Program-made: the position numbers and the translations under genes | Notes under the pieces: generated by a model | Told to the model about the DNA's origin: nothing | Database searches by the model: none | Seen by the model: only the letters and a program-made list of their open reading frames with translations | Origin: Acidobacteriota bacterium | GTDB lineage: Bacteria; Acidobacteriota; Vicinamibacteria; Vicinamibacterales; JAKQTR01 | Direction of reading: 5' to 3' | Length of the DNA: 64,000 bases | Assembly (NCBI GenBank): GCA_026393675.1 | Contig: JAPKZQ010000014.1 | Coordinates: forward strand, 27,403 to 91,402 | Part shown: piece by piece, positions 1-8,564 of the stretch | Layout of the letters: every line of letters starts with the position of its first letter | How positions within the stretch are numbered: the stretch's first letter is position 1

Positions 1-1
1 C

Positions 2-3000
2 GGCCCAGCGTCGAGCCTGCGCACGCTGGCCGGTTCGGGAGCCGGTCCGCTCGTCCAGGCGCTGGGATTTCACCTGTGCGAAAGCCGGGACCAGACACGC
101 GGGAGGATGCTGCCCGCCGTGGCACATGCGACTGGTGCAACGCTGCCGGTGGCGATCTTCCAGTGGGGCGAGCCGATGGATCGAAGCTGGACTGACATCG
201 CGAGGCTTGCTGTGCACGCCGGCACGGAATGGGTCGCTTGCTTCAACGGCCGCAGCCTCCGACTCTGCGACGCCCGTCGCACCTACGCCCGGGACTTCAT
301 CGACTTCGACCTCGAAGTGGTCGCGGCCGCTCCGGCGTCGTTCGCGCTGTTCTGGGGACTGCTGCGACCAGAGGCGCTCGGCGAACTCACGCGGCGCATC
401 ACTGTGGAATCAGCCCGCCACGGCGTGGCGGTCTGCGCGTCGCTGCGCGACGGCGTGCGCGAGGCGCTGGCGCTGTTGCTGCAGGCATTACTCAATGCCA
501 GCCGCGAAGACCCTTACCGTTCCGCCAGTTCGGCGCATCGGGACGCAGTCCTCGAACAGGCGCTCACGATCATCTACCGCATGTTGTTCCTGTTGTTTGC
601 CGAATCGCGGGGCCTGGTGCCCGTGTGGCATCCGGTGTATCGCGCCAGCTACACCATCGAAGCGCTGCGCACGCAAGCCGAGCGCCCCGGGGGCCGGCGG
701 GGTCTGTGGGAAGCGTTCCAGGCGCTCTCGCGTCTCGCACATTCCGGCTGCCATGCAGGCACGCTGCGCGTCACGCCCTTCAACGGCCGTCTGTTCGCAC
801 CGGCTCGGACGCCGCTCGCCGAACGACGCCGGCTCGACGACGACCTGGTCGGGAACGCCCTTGTCGCGTTGACGACGAATCCGGGTGCCAATGGCCGCGA
901 ACGGATCTCGTTCCGCGATCTGGGAGTCGAGCAACTGGGCGCCGTCTACGAAAGCGTGCTCGACTACGAGCCCGTCATCGCACGCGCACCGCACGGGTCA
1001 TCGACCGGCGGGCGTGGTCCAACGACTGCGGTCGGCGTGACGCTGGTCGCCCAGCGCGATCGACGAAAGGCGAGCGGGACGTTCTATACACCGCAGAGCA
1101 TGACGGACTACCTGGTCCGGCAGACGCTTCATCCGTTGGTGTCGAGCGCCACCGCGGAGCAGATTCTCTCGCTGCGCGTGCTCGATCCCGCCATGGGCAG
1201 CGGAGCGTTCCTCGTCTCCGCGTGTCGGTACATGGCCTCGGCATACGAGCAGGCCCTCGTACGCGAACGGGGTTGGCTACCGGCCGACGTCACCGAAGCC
1301 GATCGCGCCGGATTCCGCAGGCTCGTCGCACGGCGCTGTCTCTACGGCATTGATCTGAATCCGATGGCCGTGCAGGTCGCTCGCCTGTCGTTGTGGCTGG
1401 CCACGCTCGCATCCGATCGGCCGCTGACCTTTCTTGATCATCATCTGGCGGTCGGAGACAGCCTGCTGGGCGCATCGCTCGACGATCTGGCGCGGCAACC
1501 GCCCGGCGCGGGGCGATCGCTGCGAGGTTCATCCACGCTGCCGCTGTTTGATGAAAGTGACGTCGGCTCGACACTCGAACGGGTGCTGCCCGTGAGGAAC
1601 CAACTCGAAAGCGTCGAAGACGATACGGCCGAGGCTGTCCACGACAAGGAACGGCTGCTGGCCGGGTTGTGGTCGGCGTCGAGTCCGCTCGTCCCGCTCA
1701 AGCGAGCGGCCGACCTCTGGTGTGCGTGCTGGTTCTGGGACGCGGGCGAACCCACGGCACCCGACGGGCGCGAGTACGCGGACCTGCTGGCAGCCGCGCT
1801 GCACGGCCAGTCGGCGCTGCCGAAACGGCTTGTCGAATCACGCCTCGCGCGGGCGAGGCGCATCGCCGAGGGGCGGCGCTTCTTTCACTGGACCCTCGAA
1901 TTCCCCGAGGTCTTCTTCGACGGCGACGGCCGGCCCGCCCGCAACGGAGGGTTCGACGCAATCGTGGGGAACCCTCCGTGGGAAATGCTCAGGGGTGATA
2001 GCGGTCCCGACGACCAGCGCGAGAATCGGCGCGTCTTCGCCGCACAGGTCACGCGATTCGCCCGCGCGGCCGGCGTCTACGGGTCTGTCAATCACGGCCA
2101 CGCGAATCAGTACCAGTTGTTCATCGAACGCAGCCTGCGCCTGGTCCGTCGGGGCGGACGGGTGGGCCTTGTCGTGCCATGGGGACTGGCATCGGACCAC
2201 GGATGCGCCGATCTTCGGCGCCTGCTATTCGAACAGTGCAACACGGATCGACTCGTCGGCCTGGAGAACGCTGCCGGGATCTTTCCTATCCATCGGGGTG
2301 TGCGCTTCCTGCTGTTGTCCACAACGGCCGGCACACCAACGCGGCGAACGCGTTGCCGATTCGGCGCACGTGATCCGTCCGAACTGGACACGATTGTGTC
2401 TGGCGCCGCGCGGCGCCTCAGTCGCGACTCCGCCGTCACCATTACGCCGGAGTTCTTGAAGCGCGTGTCCGGACCCGGCATGGCCATCCCCCATCTGCGT
2501 ACCCGGCAGGACATGCGCCTCGTCGAACAACTGGTCGAACGCTTCCCGCCGCTTGCGGACCGTCGCGGATGGGGTGCAACGTTCGGGCGGGAACTGAACG
2601 CCACCGACGATCGCGGCCTCTTCACGACCAGCCCCGGCGACATCCCCATCGTCGAAGGCAAGCACGTGGATCCGTTCGTCGTGCACGTCTCGGAGTGCGA
2701 CCAGTGGATCGCCAGCCCGGAAGCGCTCATGCCCCGAACTGTCTGGCGCGCCGCCAGGCGTCCGCGACTCGCGTATCGTGATGTCGCTTCGTCTTCAAAC
2801 CGCCTGACGCTTATCGCCGCGATTCTGCCGCGCCATACGATGGCCGTCCACACGGTGTTCTGCCTGAAAACGCGGATGTCGCTTCGGGATCAGACCTTTC
2901 TGTGCGGCATGCTCAACAGCCTCGTCGCCAATTACCTGGCGCGGCTGTGGGTGACGACCCATCTGGGCACAACGACAGTGGAGCGATTACCGATGCCTCG

Positions 3001-3223
3001 ACCCGACGCGCTTTCGGATGAGTACGCGCGCATGGCCGCACTCGCACAACAGCTTGGGCGACCCAACCGCGACTGGAACGCGGTCTACGCCAGGCTCCAG
3101 GCCGTGGCGGCACGGCTGTATGGCCTGTCGCCAGAGGATTTGCAGCTGGTGCTTGGTTCCTTTCCGTTGGTGGATGACGCTATTCGGCGGGCCGTCGTTT
3201 CGGCTTTCGTGGAGTTGGGATGA
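2..3223 (+). CDS. Eco57I-like (type IIG) restriction-modification DNA methyltransferase, 5'-truncated by window edge
   Basis: Adenine-N6 DNA methyltransferase of the large Eco57I/type IIG kind. Counting from the ATG at 107, the SAM-binding motif I DPAMGSGAF begins near residue 360 and the catalytic motif IV NPPW near residue 622. Between them lies 'GIDLNPMAVQVARLSLW', which is typical of these enzymes. The C-terminal third is probably a target-recognition region. The frame has no stop back to base 2. The ATG at 107 has GGGAGG directly against it with no spacing, so it is a poor start; the true start is probably left of the window. No nuclease motif is recognised in the visible part, and an N-terminal nuclease domain could lie off the edge. 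The last 16 codons are partly repeated just after the stop (see 3173-3264). Family call is firm; class (IIG or a BREX-like orphan) is not. Confidence 0.85.
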   Translation, partial: GPASSLRTLAGSGAGPLVQALGFHLCESRDQTRGRMLPAVAHATGATLPVAIFQWGEPMDRSWTDIARLAVHAGTEWVACFNGRSLRLCDARRTYARDFIDFDLEVVAAAPASFALFWGLLRPEALGELTRRITVESARHGVAVCASLRDGVREALALLLQALLNASREDPYRSASSAHRDAVLEQALTIIYRMLFLLFAESRGLVPVWHPVYRASYTIEALRTQAERPGGRRGLWEAFQALSRLAHSGCHAGTLRVTPFNGRLFAPARTPLAERRRLDDDLVGNALVALTTNPGANGRERISFRDLGVEQLGAVYESVLDYEPVIARAPHGSSTGGRGPTTAVGVTLVAQRDRRKASGTFYTPQSMTDYLVRQTLHPLVSSATAEQILSLRVLDPAMGSGAFLVSACRYMASAYEQALVRERGWLPADVTEADRAGFRRLVARRCLYGIDLNPMAVQVARLSLWLATLASDRPLTFLDHHLAVGDSLLGASLDDLARQPPGAGRSLRGSSTLPLFDESDVGSTLERVLPVRNQLESVEDDTAEAVHDKERLLAGLWSASSPLVPLKRAADLWCACWFWDAGEPTAPDGREYADLLAAALHGQSALPKRLVESRLARARRIAEGRRFFHWTLEFPEVFFDGDGRPARNGGFDAIVGNPPWEMLRGDSGPDDQRENRRVFAAQVTRFARAAGVYGSVNHGHANQYQLFIERSLRLVRRGGRVGLVVPWGLASDHGCADLRRLLFEQCNTDRLVGLENAAGIFPIHRGVRFLLLSTTAGTPTRRTRCRFGARDPSELDTIVSGAARRLSRDSAVTITPEFLKRVSGPGMAIPHLRTRQDMRLVEQLVERFPPLADRRGWGATFGRELNATDDRGLFTTSPGDIPIVEGKHVDPFVVHVSECDQWIASPEALMPRTVWRAARRPRLAYRDVASSSNRLTLIAAILPRHTMAVHTVFCLKTRMSLRDQTFLCGMLNSLVANYLARLWVTTHLGTTTVERLPMPRPDALSDEYARMAALAQQLGRPNRDWNAVYARLQAVAARLYGLSPEDLQLVLGSFPLVDDAIRRAVVSAFVELG

Positions 3224-3264
3224 TGCCGTTCGGCGGGCCGTTATGGCAGCCGTCCCGGAGTTGG
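3173..3264 (+). repeat. 46-base imperfect tandem duplication at the 3' end of the restriction-modification gene
   Basis: Bases 3173-3218 and 3219-3264 align without gaps at 34 of 46 positions. The first copy encodes the last residues of the methyltransferase (DDAIRRAVVSAFVELG). The second encodes DDAVRRAVMAAVPELD but lies one frame over because the unit is 46 rather than 45 bases, and the junction creates the TGA stop. The differences look codon-like, so the duplication is probably old. Confidence 0.7.
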
Positions 3265-3300
3265 ATGGGACCTCCATAGAGAGGTAAACTTACGGGAGAC

Positions 3301-3396
3301 GGTTTCAATAGCTGCGTAAGCGGCCCGTACTGCGGCCGCCTTCGCTGGCGGCTTCGGCGAGCCAAGGCCGCGAGAACGGGTTTTGAAACCGGTTCT
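3301..3396. repeat. Palindromic two-copy element, long form, upstream of bacterioferritin
   Basis: It begins ggtttcaa and ends ttgaaacc plus ggttct. Inside are cccgtact, gcggccgc and gagaacggg. It matches 33837-33900 at about 34 of 39 bases on the left and 24 of 25 on the right, but carries 32 extra bases (3340-3371) that duplicate ggccgc at their ends. It sits about 60 bases before the bacterioferritin start. It could be a REP-like element or part of the bfr leader. Confidence 0.75.
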
Positions 3397-3455
3397 TAGC
3401 AGTTGTCGTCCTATTTCCCACCGGATGCCGGTGGTTCATACCGCAGGAGACCGCC

Positions 3456-3920
3456 ATGAAAGGGAACCCGCAGATTCTCAAGGTGTTGAACGAGCGACTC
3501 GCCGAAGAGTTGACGGCCATCAGCATGTACATGGTGCACTCCGAGATGTGCGCCAACTGGGGCTTCGAGAAGTTGCACCAGGCCTTCGAGAAGCAGGCCA
3601 TCGACGAAATGAAGCATGCCGAGATGCTGATCGGGCGCATCCTCTTCCTCGAGGGCACGCCCACCGTGTCGAAGCTCAATCACATGAAGATCGGCGCGAA
3701 CGTCACCGACATGATCGTCGCCGACGAGGACGCCGAGTCTGGCGCCATCAAGAACTACAACGACACGATTGCCGCGGCCGTCAAGGCCGACGACAACGGC
3801 ACGCGTGAACTCATCGCCAAGATCCTGCTCGACGAAGAGCGGCACATCGACTGGGCCGAAACCCAGCGCGAACTGATTGCCCAGATGGGGCTGCAGAACT
3901 ACCTGGCGAATCAGGCGTAA
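3456..3920 (+). CDS. bfr: Bacterioferritin
   Basis: Iron-storage protein of 154 residues that oxidises Fe(II) at a di-iron ferroxidase centre and stores it in a 24-mer shell. All six di-iron ligands are at the standard positions: E18, E51, H54, E94, E127 and H130. The haem-ligating methionine M52 is present within IDEMKHAE. The C-terminal MGLQNYL matches the family, and the length is normal. The ATG at 3456 follows an AGGAGA ribosome-binding site. It is a single gene, transcribed away from the DUF1634 gene downstream. A palindromic repeat shared with the rubrerythrin region lies just upstream. No bacterioferritin-associated ferredoxin gene is nearby. Confidence 0.97.
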   Translation: MKGNPQILKVLNERLAEELTAISMYMVHSEMCANWGFEKLHQAFEKQAIDEMKHAEMLIGRILFLEGTPTVSKLNHMKIGANVTDMIVADEDAESGAIKNYNDTIAAAVKADDNGTRELIAKILLDEERHIDWAETQRELIAQMGLQNYLANQA

Positions 3921-3948
3921 CGGCGCCGATCGCCGAACGCACCCTCGG

Positions 3949-4254
3949 CTAGCGCCACGCGACCAGGAGGCTGCCGGCGAGTACCAGCAAGACCGTCGCT
4001 GTCAGGCCGGCAAACAGCCAGTCGCGGCGCCCGGTGTACTCGATGACGGATACGAGTACGCGCAGCGCGGGCGTGGCCATCAGAATGACAAGGCCGGCGC
4101 GCAACAGCCAGTCACCGGCTGAGTGCGCCGGCCACAGCACCGCGAGCGTCAGTCCCAGCGCGAGCACGATCGTGCTCAACCCGCTTCCGATCAGGAGCAC
4201 GCGGCCGAGAATCCGTTCCAGTTCCTGTGTCGACGCTGCCGGCGAGTGGGTCAT
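3949..4254 (-). CDS. DUF1634 family membrane protein
   Basis: A 101-residue protein with three hydrophobic segments (about residues 18-42, 48-70 and 80-100) and a short polar N-terminus (MTHSPAASTQELERILGRV). It matches the DUF1634 pattern; such proteins are usually encoded next to TauE/SafE transporters. Here its ATG (4252-4254) overlaps the TGA of the TauE gene by four bases (ATGA), implying translational coupling. The role is unknown; it is probably an accessory subunit of the exporter. Confidence 0.85.
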   Translation of the reverse strand: MTHSPAASTQELERILGRVLLIGSGLSTIVLALGLTLAVLWPAHSAGDWLLRAGLVILMATPALRVLVSVIEYTGRRDWLFAGLTATVLLVLAGSLLVAWR

Positions 4255-5075
4255 TTCGCCGCCCTCACAATCATCAACACCGCTACGACCAACAGGATGC
4301 CGCTCATGATGAGCTTGAGCCTTCGAGCGCGCAGCCGCATGGCGAGCCGCAGACCCAGTCGCGATCCCGCGAGCACACCGAGGACGGTCGCGGCCGCCAG
4401 CGTCGGAAGGATGTAGCCTTGCCCGTAGTAGATCACCGCCCCGGCCGTGGCGGTGACGCCAATCATGAAAGCGCTTGTCGCCGCCGCAGCCCGAAGCGGC
4501 ACCCCGCACCACGCGTTGAGCACCGGCACCTTGATGATGCCCCCGCCCAGGCCGAGCAGCGTCGAGACATTCCCCGCCACGAGCGATGCCAGTAGCGCCA
4601 GCCGCAACCGCTTCACGCGGTAGATCACCGTGCGGCCAGCCTCGGCGTCGTAGAACCTGCCGCCAAGCATGCCCGGATCCGCATCGGGCTCGGTAATCAC
4701 GTTGCGGCGATCGAGCCTCGTCAGCATGACGCCCGCGACGGCGCAGGCCACGACCGCGAACAACCACTCGATCGTCCGTTCTGAGAGATACCGTGCCGTC
4801 AGGCCGCCCATCAGACCTCCAACGGCGGTCGCGATTTCCAGCACCAGTCCGAGGCGGAGGTTGATGAGCTGTCGTCCAGCCGAGTGCGCCGACACCGTGC
4901 TCGATGTGGCAATCACCGTGATGAGGCTGATGCCGACGGCGGTCTTGATGGGCAACCCCGCCGCCAGCACGAGGAACGGCACCAAAAACACGCCGCCCCC
5001 AAGGCCGAGCAGCGCGCCCATCGTGCCTGCAACGGCACCCATCACGATCATCAATCCCAGGAACAATGGCGACAT
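4251..5075 (-). CDS. Sulfite exporter TauE/SafE family permease
   Basis: An integral membrane protein of 274 residues, with about eight helices arranged as two similar halves. Each half carries a GLGGG motif: 'ALLGLGGGVFLVPF' near the N-terminus and 'LLGLGGGIIKVPVL' in the second half. The family exports sulfite, sulfoacetate or related organosulfur anions; the substrate here cannot be told. The start is placed at 5075 (MSPLFLG) because the hydrophobic segment begins there. An ATG at 5138 in the same frame would add 21 polar residues and run into the divergent amidohydrolase gene. It is coupled to the DUF1634 gene. Confidence 0.88.
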   Translation of the reverse strand: MSPLFLGLMIVMGAVAGTMGALLGLGGGVFLVPFLVLAAGLPIKTAVGISLITVIATSSTVSAHSAGRQLINLRLGLVLEIATAVGGLMGGLTARYLSERTIEWLFAVVACAVAGVMLTRLDRRNVITEPDADPGMLGGRFYDAEAGRTVIYRVKRLRLALLASLVAGNVSTLLGLGGGIIKVPVLNAWCGVPLRAAAATSAFMIGVTATAGAVIYYGQGYILPTLAAATVLGVLAGSRLGLRLAMRLRARRLKLIMSGILLVVAVLMIVRAAK

Positions 5076-5120
5076 CGCTTGACTCGCATCACCCCAGATA
5101 CTACCCTCGCCCCGGTTTAC

Positions 5121-6515
5121 GTGAAACAGACACGTCACATCGTGGCTCGGCGATTCTCCCTTGCGCGAGGCGCGCTGTTGATGGTCGCGTCAGTTGCGCT
5201 GTTCCATCTTACCCACATGTCCGCACAAGCACTTCCTAGCGCCGATCTCGTGGTTCGCAACGCCCGTGTCGTCGTCGGTGATGGCCGCATCATCGTCGCG
5301 GCTGACGTTGGGATGCGAGCCGGGATCATCACCTTCATCGAACCAGCCGGTGCGAGGGATTCTGGCGCAGGATCCGCCAGGGTCGACATCTCTGGCGCAC
5401 GGGTGGTCGACGCCGCGGGCCGCACGGTGATCCCGGGACTGATCGACGCGCACGTACACGCCGAAGGATGGACGCTGCCGGTCTTCCTCAAGTACGGCGT
5501 CACCAGCGTCCGCGACCTGCATAGTGACGGCCCCTTCATCTTCCCGCTCGCTAAGGACGACAGTCCTGCGCACCCGCGCATCGTGACGTCGGGACCGTTG
5601 ATTGATGGCGTGGGCAGCTTCCGGAAGAACGCCGTCCAGGTGGCGAGTCTCGGCGAGGCGCGAGCCGCCGTGCGCCGGCTCGTCGACCAGGGCGCGGCCG
5701 TCATCAAGGTCTACACGCGGCTCGACCCGGTCCTGATTGCGGCGGTCGCATCCGAGGCACGAGCCCGCGGGGTGCCAGTAGCCGCGCACCTCGGCTTTGC
5801 CACCGCGACGCAGGCGGCCGACGCCGGCGTCACCAGCATCGAGCACCTGAGCGGCATTGCCGATGCCGCTTTCGATGACCCGCAGCGACTGCTGGCCGCG
5901 CATCAGGACTTTCTCGGCGGCTGGACGGCCTTCGAACTCGAGTGGCAGCGCATTCCGTTCGCGCGCCTCGAATCGGTCGCAAAGCAACTGGTCGCTCACG
6001 GCATCGTCATCGTCCCCACGCTGGCGCTCCACGAAGCATTTGCCCGCATGGCCGATGCCGACTTGATGAAGGATCCCGCGCTCTCGGAGGTGCCAGAGAG
6101 CGTCCTCAAGGTCGGATGGAATCCGGCCGACATCATGGGACGCGCGAAGTGGACGGCGGCCACGCTCGCGGCGTTCAAGCAGACGCTGCCCATCCTCCAG
6201 CGCTTCGTAGGTGTGTACGCGCACCTCGGTGGCCGGATCGCAGCTGGTACCGACACGCCGCAGCAGTTCGTCGTCCCAGGCGTGAGCCTGCACCGCGAGC
6301 TGGAACTCTACGTGGCATCAGGACTGACGCCGGCGCAGGCACTCAGGACCGCGACGGTCGAGGCGGCCACACTGCTCGGTATTCAGGATCGGGTCGGGCT
6401 GGTCGCGGTTGGCAAAGCGGCGGATCTCGTCATCCTCGACGCCGACCCGCTCGCCGACATCCGAAATACGCGCAGGATCTGGATGGTCGTCAAAGGGGGG
6501 CACGTCATTCCGTAG
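5121..6515 (+). CDS. Exported amidohydrolase (imidazolonepropionase/prolidase-like)
   Basis: Metal-dependent amidohydrolase with a TIM-barrel fold, about 464 residues. Visible ligand motifs are DAHVHAEG (H111 and H113), a likely carboxylated lysine in AAVIKVYTR, PVAAHLG, SIEHLSG, and the catalytic aspartate in AAGTDTPQQF. The C-terminus (GLVAVGKAADLVILDADPL) is the usual beta-sandwich closure. The N-terminus ARRFSLARGALLMVASVALFH followed by SAQA is a signal peptide. The start is uncertain: GTG at 5121, GTG at 5142 or ATG at 5181 all keep the hydrophobic core. Related secreted enzymes cleave Xaa-Pro or Xaa-Arg dipeptides, but the substrate is not predictable here. It is divergent from the TauE gene. 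Confidence 0.85.
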   Translation: MKQTRHIVARRFSLARGALLMVASVALFHLTHMSAQALPSADLVVRNARVVVGDGRIIVAADVGMRAGIITFIEPAGARDSGAGSARVDISGARVVDAAGRTVIPGLIDAHVHAEGWTLPVFLKYGVTSVRDLHSDGPFIFPLAKDDSPAHPRIVTSGPLIDGVGSFRKNAVQVASLGEARAAVRRLVDQGAAVIKVYTRLDPVLIAAVASEARARGVPVAAHLGFATATQAADAGVTSIEHLSGIADAAFDDPQRLLAAHQDFLGGWTAFELEWQRIPFARLESVAKQLVAHGIVIVPTLALHEAFARMADADLMKDPALSEVPESVLKVGWNPADIMGRAKWTAATLAAFKQTLPILQRFVGVYAHLGGRIAAGTDTPQQFVVPGVSLHRELELYVASGLTPAQALRTATVEAATLLGIQDRVGLVAVGKAADLVILDADPLADIRNTRRIWMVVKGGHVIP

Positions 6516-6535
6516 GGGCGACGCATGCGTCGCCC
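6516..6535. terminator. Perfect 20-base palindrome between convergent stop codons
   Basis: gggcgacgcatgcgtcgccc is fully self-complementary and fills the gap between the TAG of the amidohydrolase (6513-6515) and the TAG of panE (6535-6537). It has no loop of its own, so in RNA the centre (gcatgc) would open. It probably acts as a bidirectional terminator. The flanking tagggg/cccta is complementary too. Confidence 0.7.
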
Positions 6536-7476
6536 TATGGTCTGCTTCCCCCGGCCCAAGGCTTCAGAACCGAGTAGAGCGCGCTCATGATTGGCGTGGG
6601 AACACCTGCCGCGCGGCTGCGGCGAACGACCGATCCGGCCAGCGCCTCGAGTTCGATGCGCTTCCCCATCTGTAAGTCAATCAGCAACGACGAACGCGTG
6701 GCCGCCGGTAGCGCGGTGACGTAGTTGGCGACGTACTCCATCAGGCTGGCGTGATCGCGAATGCCGACACCCTCGGCCCGCGCGACGCCCTCGACCTCGC
6801 ATACCGCCGCCATGATCTGCTCGTAGATGAACGGATCGTCTCTGAGCGGACCGATGGGCAGACGCGCCGCGCCGGTAAACGCGGCAAACGGCGACAGGTA
6901 GATAAACTTCTCCCACATCGCGACGCGCGCATCGGCCACGGCTTCGGCCTGAATGTCGGCCGCAGTCATCACGGTGGCTATCCGCTTCACGCGCTCGGTC
7001 ACGGTCGCGCGCTCACCGAACGCCTCACCAAACACGATGCGCCTGTGTACGCCGGTCTGTTCAATGAGCCCAGGCAGCGAAAGGGCCGTGGCAATGTAGG
7101 TCGGGCCGCCGAGGACGCGCTCCTCGCCGACCACGGTGGCCACCTCGTCTATGGAGTCCACCCCGTTCTGCAGCGAAAGGACCACGGTAGCCGGGCCGAG
7201 CAGGGGCTTGAGCCGCGGAAGCACCGTCTCGTTGTCGTACGTTTTGACGGCCAGCAGGACGACGTCGACCGGCCCGACCTTCGCCGGGTCGTCTTCGGCC
7301 TGCGCCCGCACCGTAAAGTCGCCCAGCGGACTCCAGACCATCAGGCCCCGCTCCCGGATGGCCCTGAGATGCGCACCTCGCGCAAGAAAGCTCACTTTTT
7401 GACCTGAAACAGCGAGTTTCGCCCCGTAATACCCGCCAACGGCTCCGGCCCCAACGACCGCAAAATGTATCGACAT
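6535..7476 (-). CDS. panE: 2-dehydropantoate 2-reductase (ketopantoate reductase)
   Basis: NADPH-dependent reduction of ketopantoate to pantoate in pantothenate/CoA synthesis; 313 residues. The Rossmann motif GAGAVG is at residues 9-14. The catalytic lysine lies in MWEKFIYL, and the C-terminal helical domain contains the family pattern MGKRIELEALAG followed by 'AAGVPTPIMSALY'. The length is standard. The gene ends tail to tail with the amidohydrolase. No other pan gene is visible, so the family assignment is firm but another 2-hydroxyacid substrate is possible. Confidence 0.92.
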   Translation of the reverse strand: MSIHFAVVGAGAVGGYYGAKLAVSGQKVSFLARGAHLRAIRERGLMVWSPLGDFTVRAQAEDDPAKVGPVDVVLLAVKTYDNETVLPRLKPLLGPATVVLSLQNGVDSIDEVATVVGEERVLGGPTYIATALSLPGLIEQTGVHRRIVFGEAFGERATVTERVKRIATVMTAADIQAEAVADARVAMWEKFIYLSPFAAFTGAARLPIGPLRDDPFIYEQIMAAVCEVEGVARAEGVGIRDHASLMEYVANYVTALPAATRSSLLIDLQMGKRIELEALAGSVVRRSRAAGVPTPIMSALYSVLKPWAGGSRP

Positions 7477-7512
7477 ATCGGCAACTTACCATACGTCCGA
7501 TCACAGGTCGTC

Positions 7513-7573
7513 ATTCCGGCGAACGCCGGAATCCAGTCAGCGTACCTCTCTGGATGCCGGCTTCCGCCGACAT
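7513..7573. repeat. REP/BIME-like hairpin pair, copy 1
   Basis: Hairpin A is attccggc-gaac-gccggaat (7513-7532), a perfect 8-base stem. Hairpin B is atgccggc-ttcc-gccgacat (7554-7573), with one mismatch. The pair occurs again near 55943 and 63806, always between genes. Confidence 0.75.
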
Positions 7574-7589
7574 GACGAAGAACCGGTCG

Positions 7590-8249
7590 TCAGTCGAGCG
7601 AGATGATGGGCCAGCCGCGCGCTTCGGCCTGCGCGCGGAGCTGCTCATCCGGATCCACGGCGACCGGGTTGGTCACCTTCTGCAGAAGCGGCAGGTCGTT
7701 AATGGAGTCGGTGTAGAACCAGCTCTCGCTGTAGTCAGACAATCTCTCGCCTCGGGAAGCGAGCCACTCCTCGAGCCTCATCACCTTGCCCTCGCGGAAG
7801 CACGGCGTTCCCCGCTCCCGTCCGGTGAAGCGCCCATCAACTTCCTCAAGTTCGGTCGCCAGCAGATTCTTTACGCCGAGCATCTCCGCGATCGGTCCCG
7901 TGATGAACCGGTTGGTCGCCGTGATGATCACCTCGACGTCTTCGCGGTAGCGTTCGATGAGCGCCCTGGCGCCAGGGCGGATCATCGGCAGCACCTTTGA
8001 CGTCATGAACTGCGCGTGCCACGCGTCGAGCTGGCTGCGCGAGTGGTCCGCCAGCGGCTTCAACTGGAACGCGAGAAACTCGGAAAGGTTGAGCACGCCC
8101 GCCTTGTACCGCTCATAGAACTCGAGGTTGCGCGCCTCGTAGGTGGTGCGATCGAGCACGCCCACGTCGATGAGCATCTGGCCCCACTCATAGTCGCTGT
8201 CGCCGGCGAGCAGCGTGTCGTCGAGATCGAACAGCACGAGGCGTTTCAT
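7590..8249 (-). CDS. HAD-IB family phosphatase (SerB-like)
   Basis: Haloacid-dehalogenase-type phosphohydrolase of 219 residues. Motif I is FDLDDT, with D8 as the nucleophile and D10 as the acid/base. Motif II is the threonine in ITATNRF, and motif IV is YTDSINDLPLL. Its helical cap and length match the HAD-IB subfamily, which includes phosphoserine phosphatase and phosphatases acting on phospholipid-like substrates. It is a single gene on the minus strand with no informative neighbours. The motif set supports a phosphatase; the substrate is unknown. A REP-like hairpin pair follows the gene. Confidence 0.85.
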   Translation of the reverse strand: MKRLVLFDLDDTLLAGDSDYEWGQMLIDVGVLDRTTYEARNLEFYERYKAGVLNLSEFLAFQLKPLADHSRSQLDAWHAQFMTSKVLPMIRPGARALIERYREDVEVIITATNRFITGPIAEMLGVKNLLATELEEVDGRFTGRERGTPCFREGKVMRLEEWLASRGERLSDYSESWFYTDSINDLPLLQKVTNPVAVDPDEQLRAQAEARGWPIISLD

Positions 8250-8369
8250 CCGGGCTTCCGTCTCCTGCCGGGACGCGGGACTTGAGGTTCCCGCCTTCGC
8301 CGGCCCCAGTGGCGAAATGCGGGAGGACGGTTTCCGGAACGGCCCCTCGAACCAAGCCGACAGCGAAGT

Positions 8370-8388
8370 CCTGAGCGAAGTCGAAGGG
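8370..8388 (+). repeat. Short dispersed palindrome-like element (cctgag...gtcgaagg family)
   Basis: cctgagcgaagtcgaaggg. The same element, with the middle varied, occurs twice in tandem inside the M14 peptidase gene at 58673-58714. The ends cctgag and gtcgaagg are conserved. Confidence 0.65.
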
Positions 8389-8494
8389 CGTCAGTCTGCA
8401 AAACGTGCCGTGAGGGCCAGGACAGGCTCGGGGCTAGGGGCCCCGATCGTAAGGTCGGCGACACGTCCCGGTAAGGCTCGTTTTGCCGGCTTGT

Positions 8495-8532
8495 GTGAGC
8501 GGGGCCGCGGAGGAAACCGCCGTCCCGCTCAC
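8495..8532 (-). terminator. Stem-loop after the AspA/AstE-like gene
   Basis: gtgagcggg (8495-8503) pairs perfectly with cccgctcac (8524-8532), and gcgg/ccgc pair inside. It lies 32 bases past the stop of the minus-strand gene ending at 8565. There is no clear T-run, so it may be Rho-assisted or an mRNA-stabilising hairpin. Confidence 0.55.
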
Positions 8533-8564
8533 GCCGGCGCGATTCGTCGCGCCCTGTCTGAGGG

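Larger units (their letters stand above)
8250..8564. other. Gene-free gap of 315 bases
   Basis: No credible coding frame is seen. It holds one copy of the cctgag...gtcgaagg repeat (8370-8388) and a strong hairpin (8495-8532). The rest is unassigned, including any promoter for the HAD gene. Confidence 0.6.
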
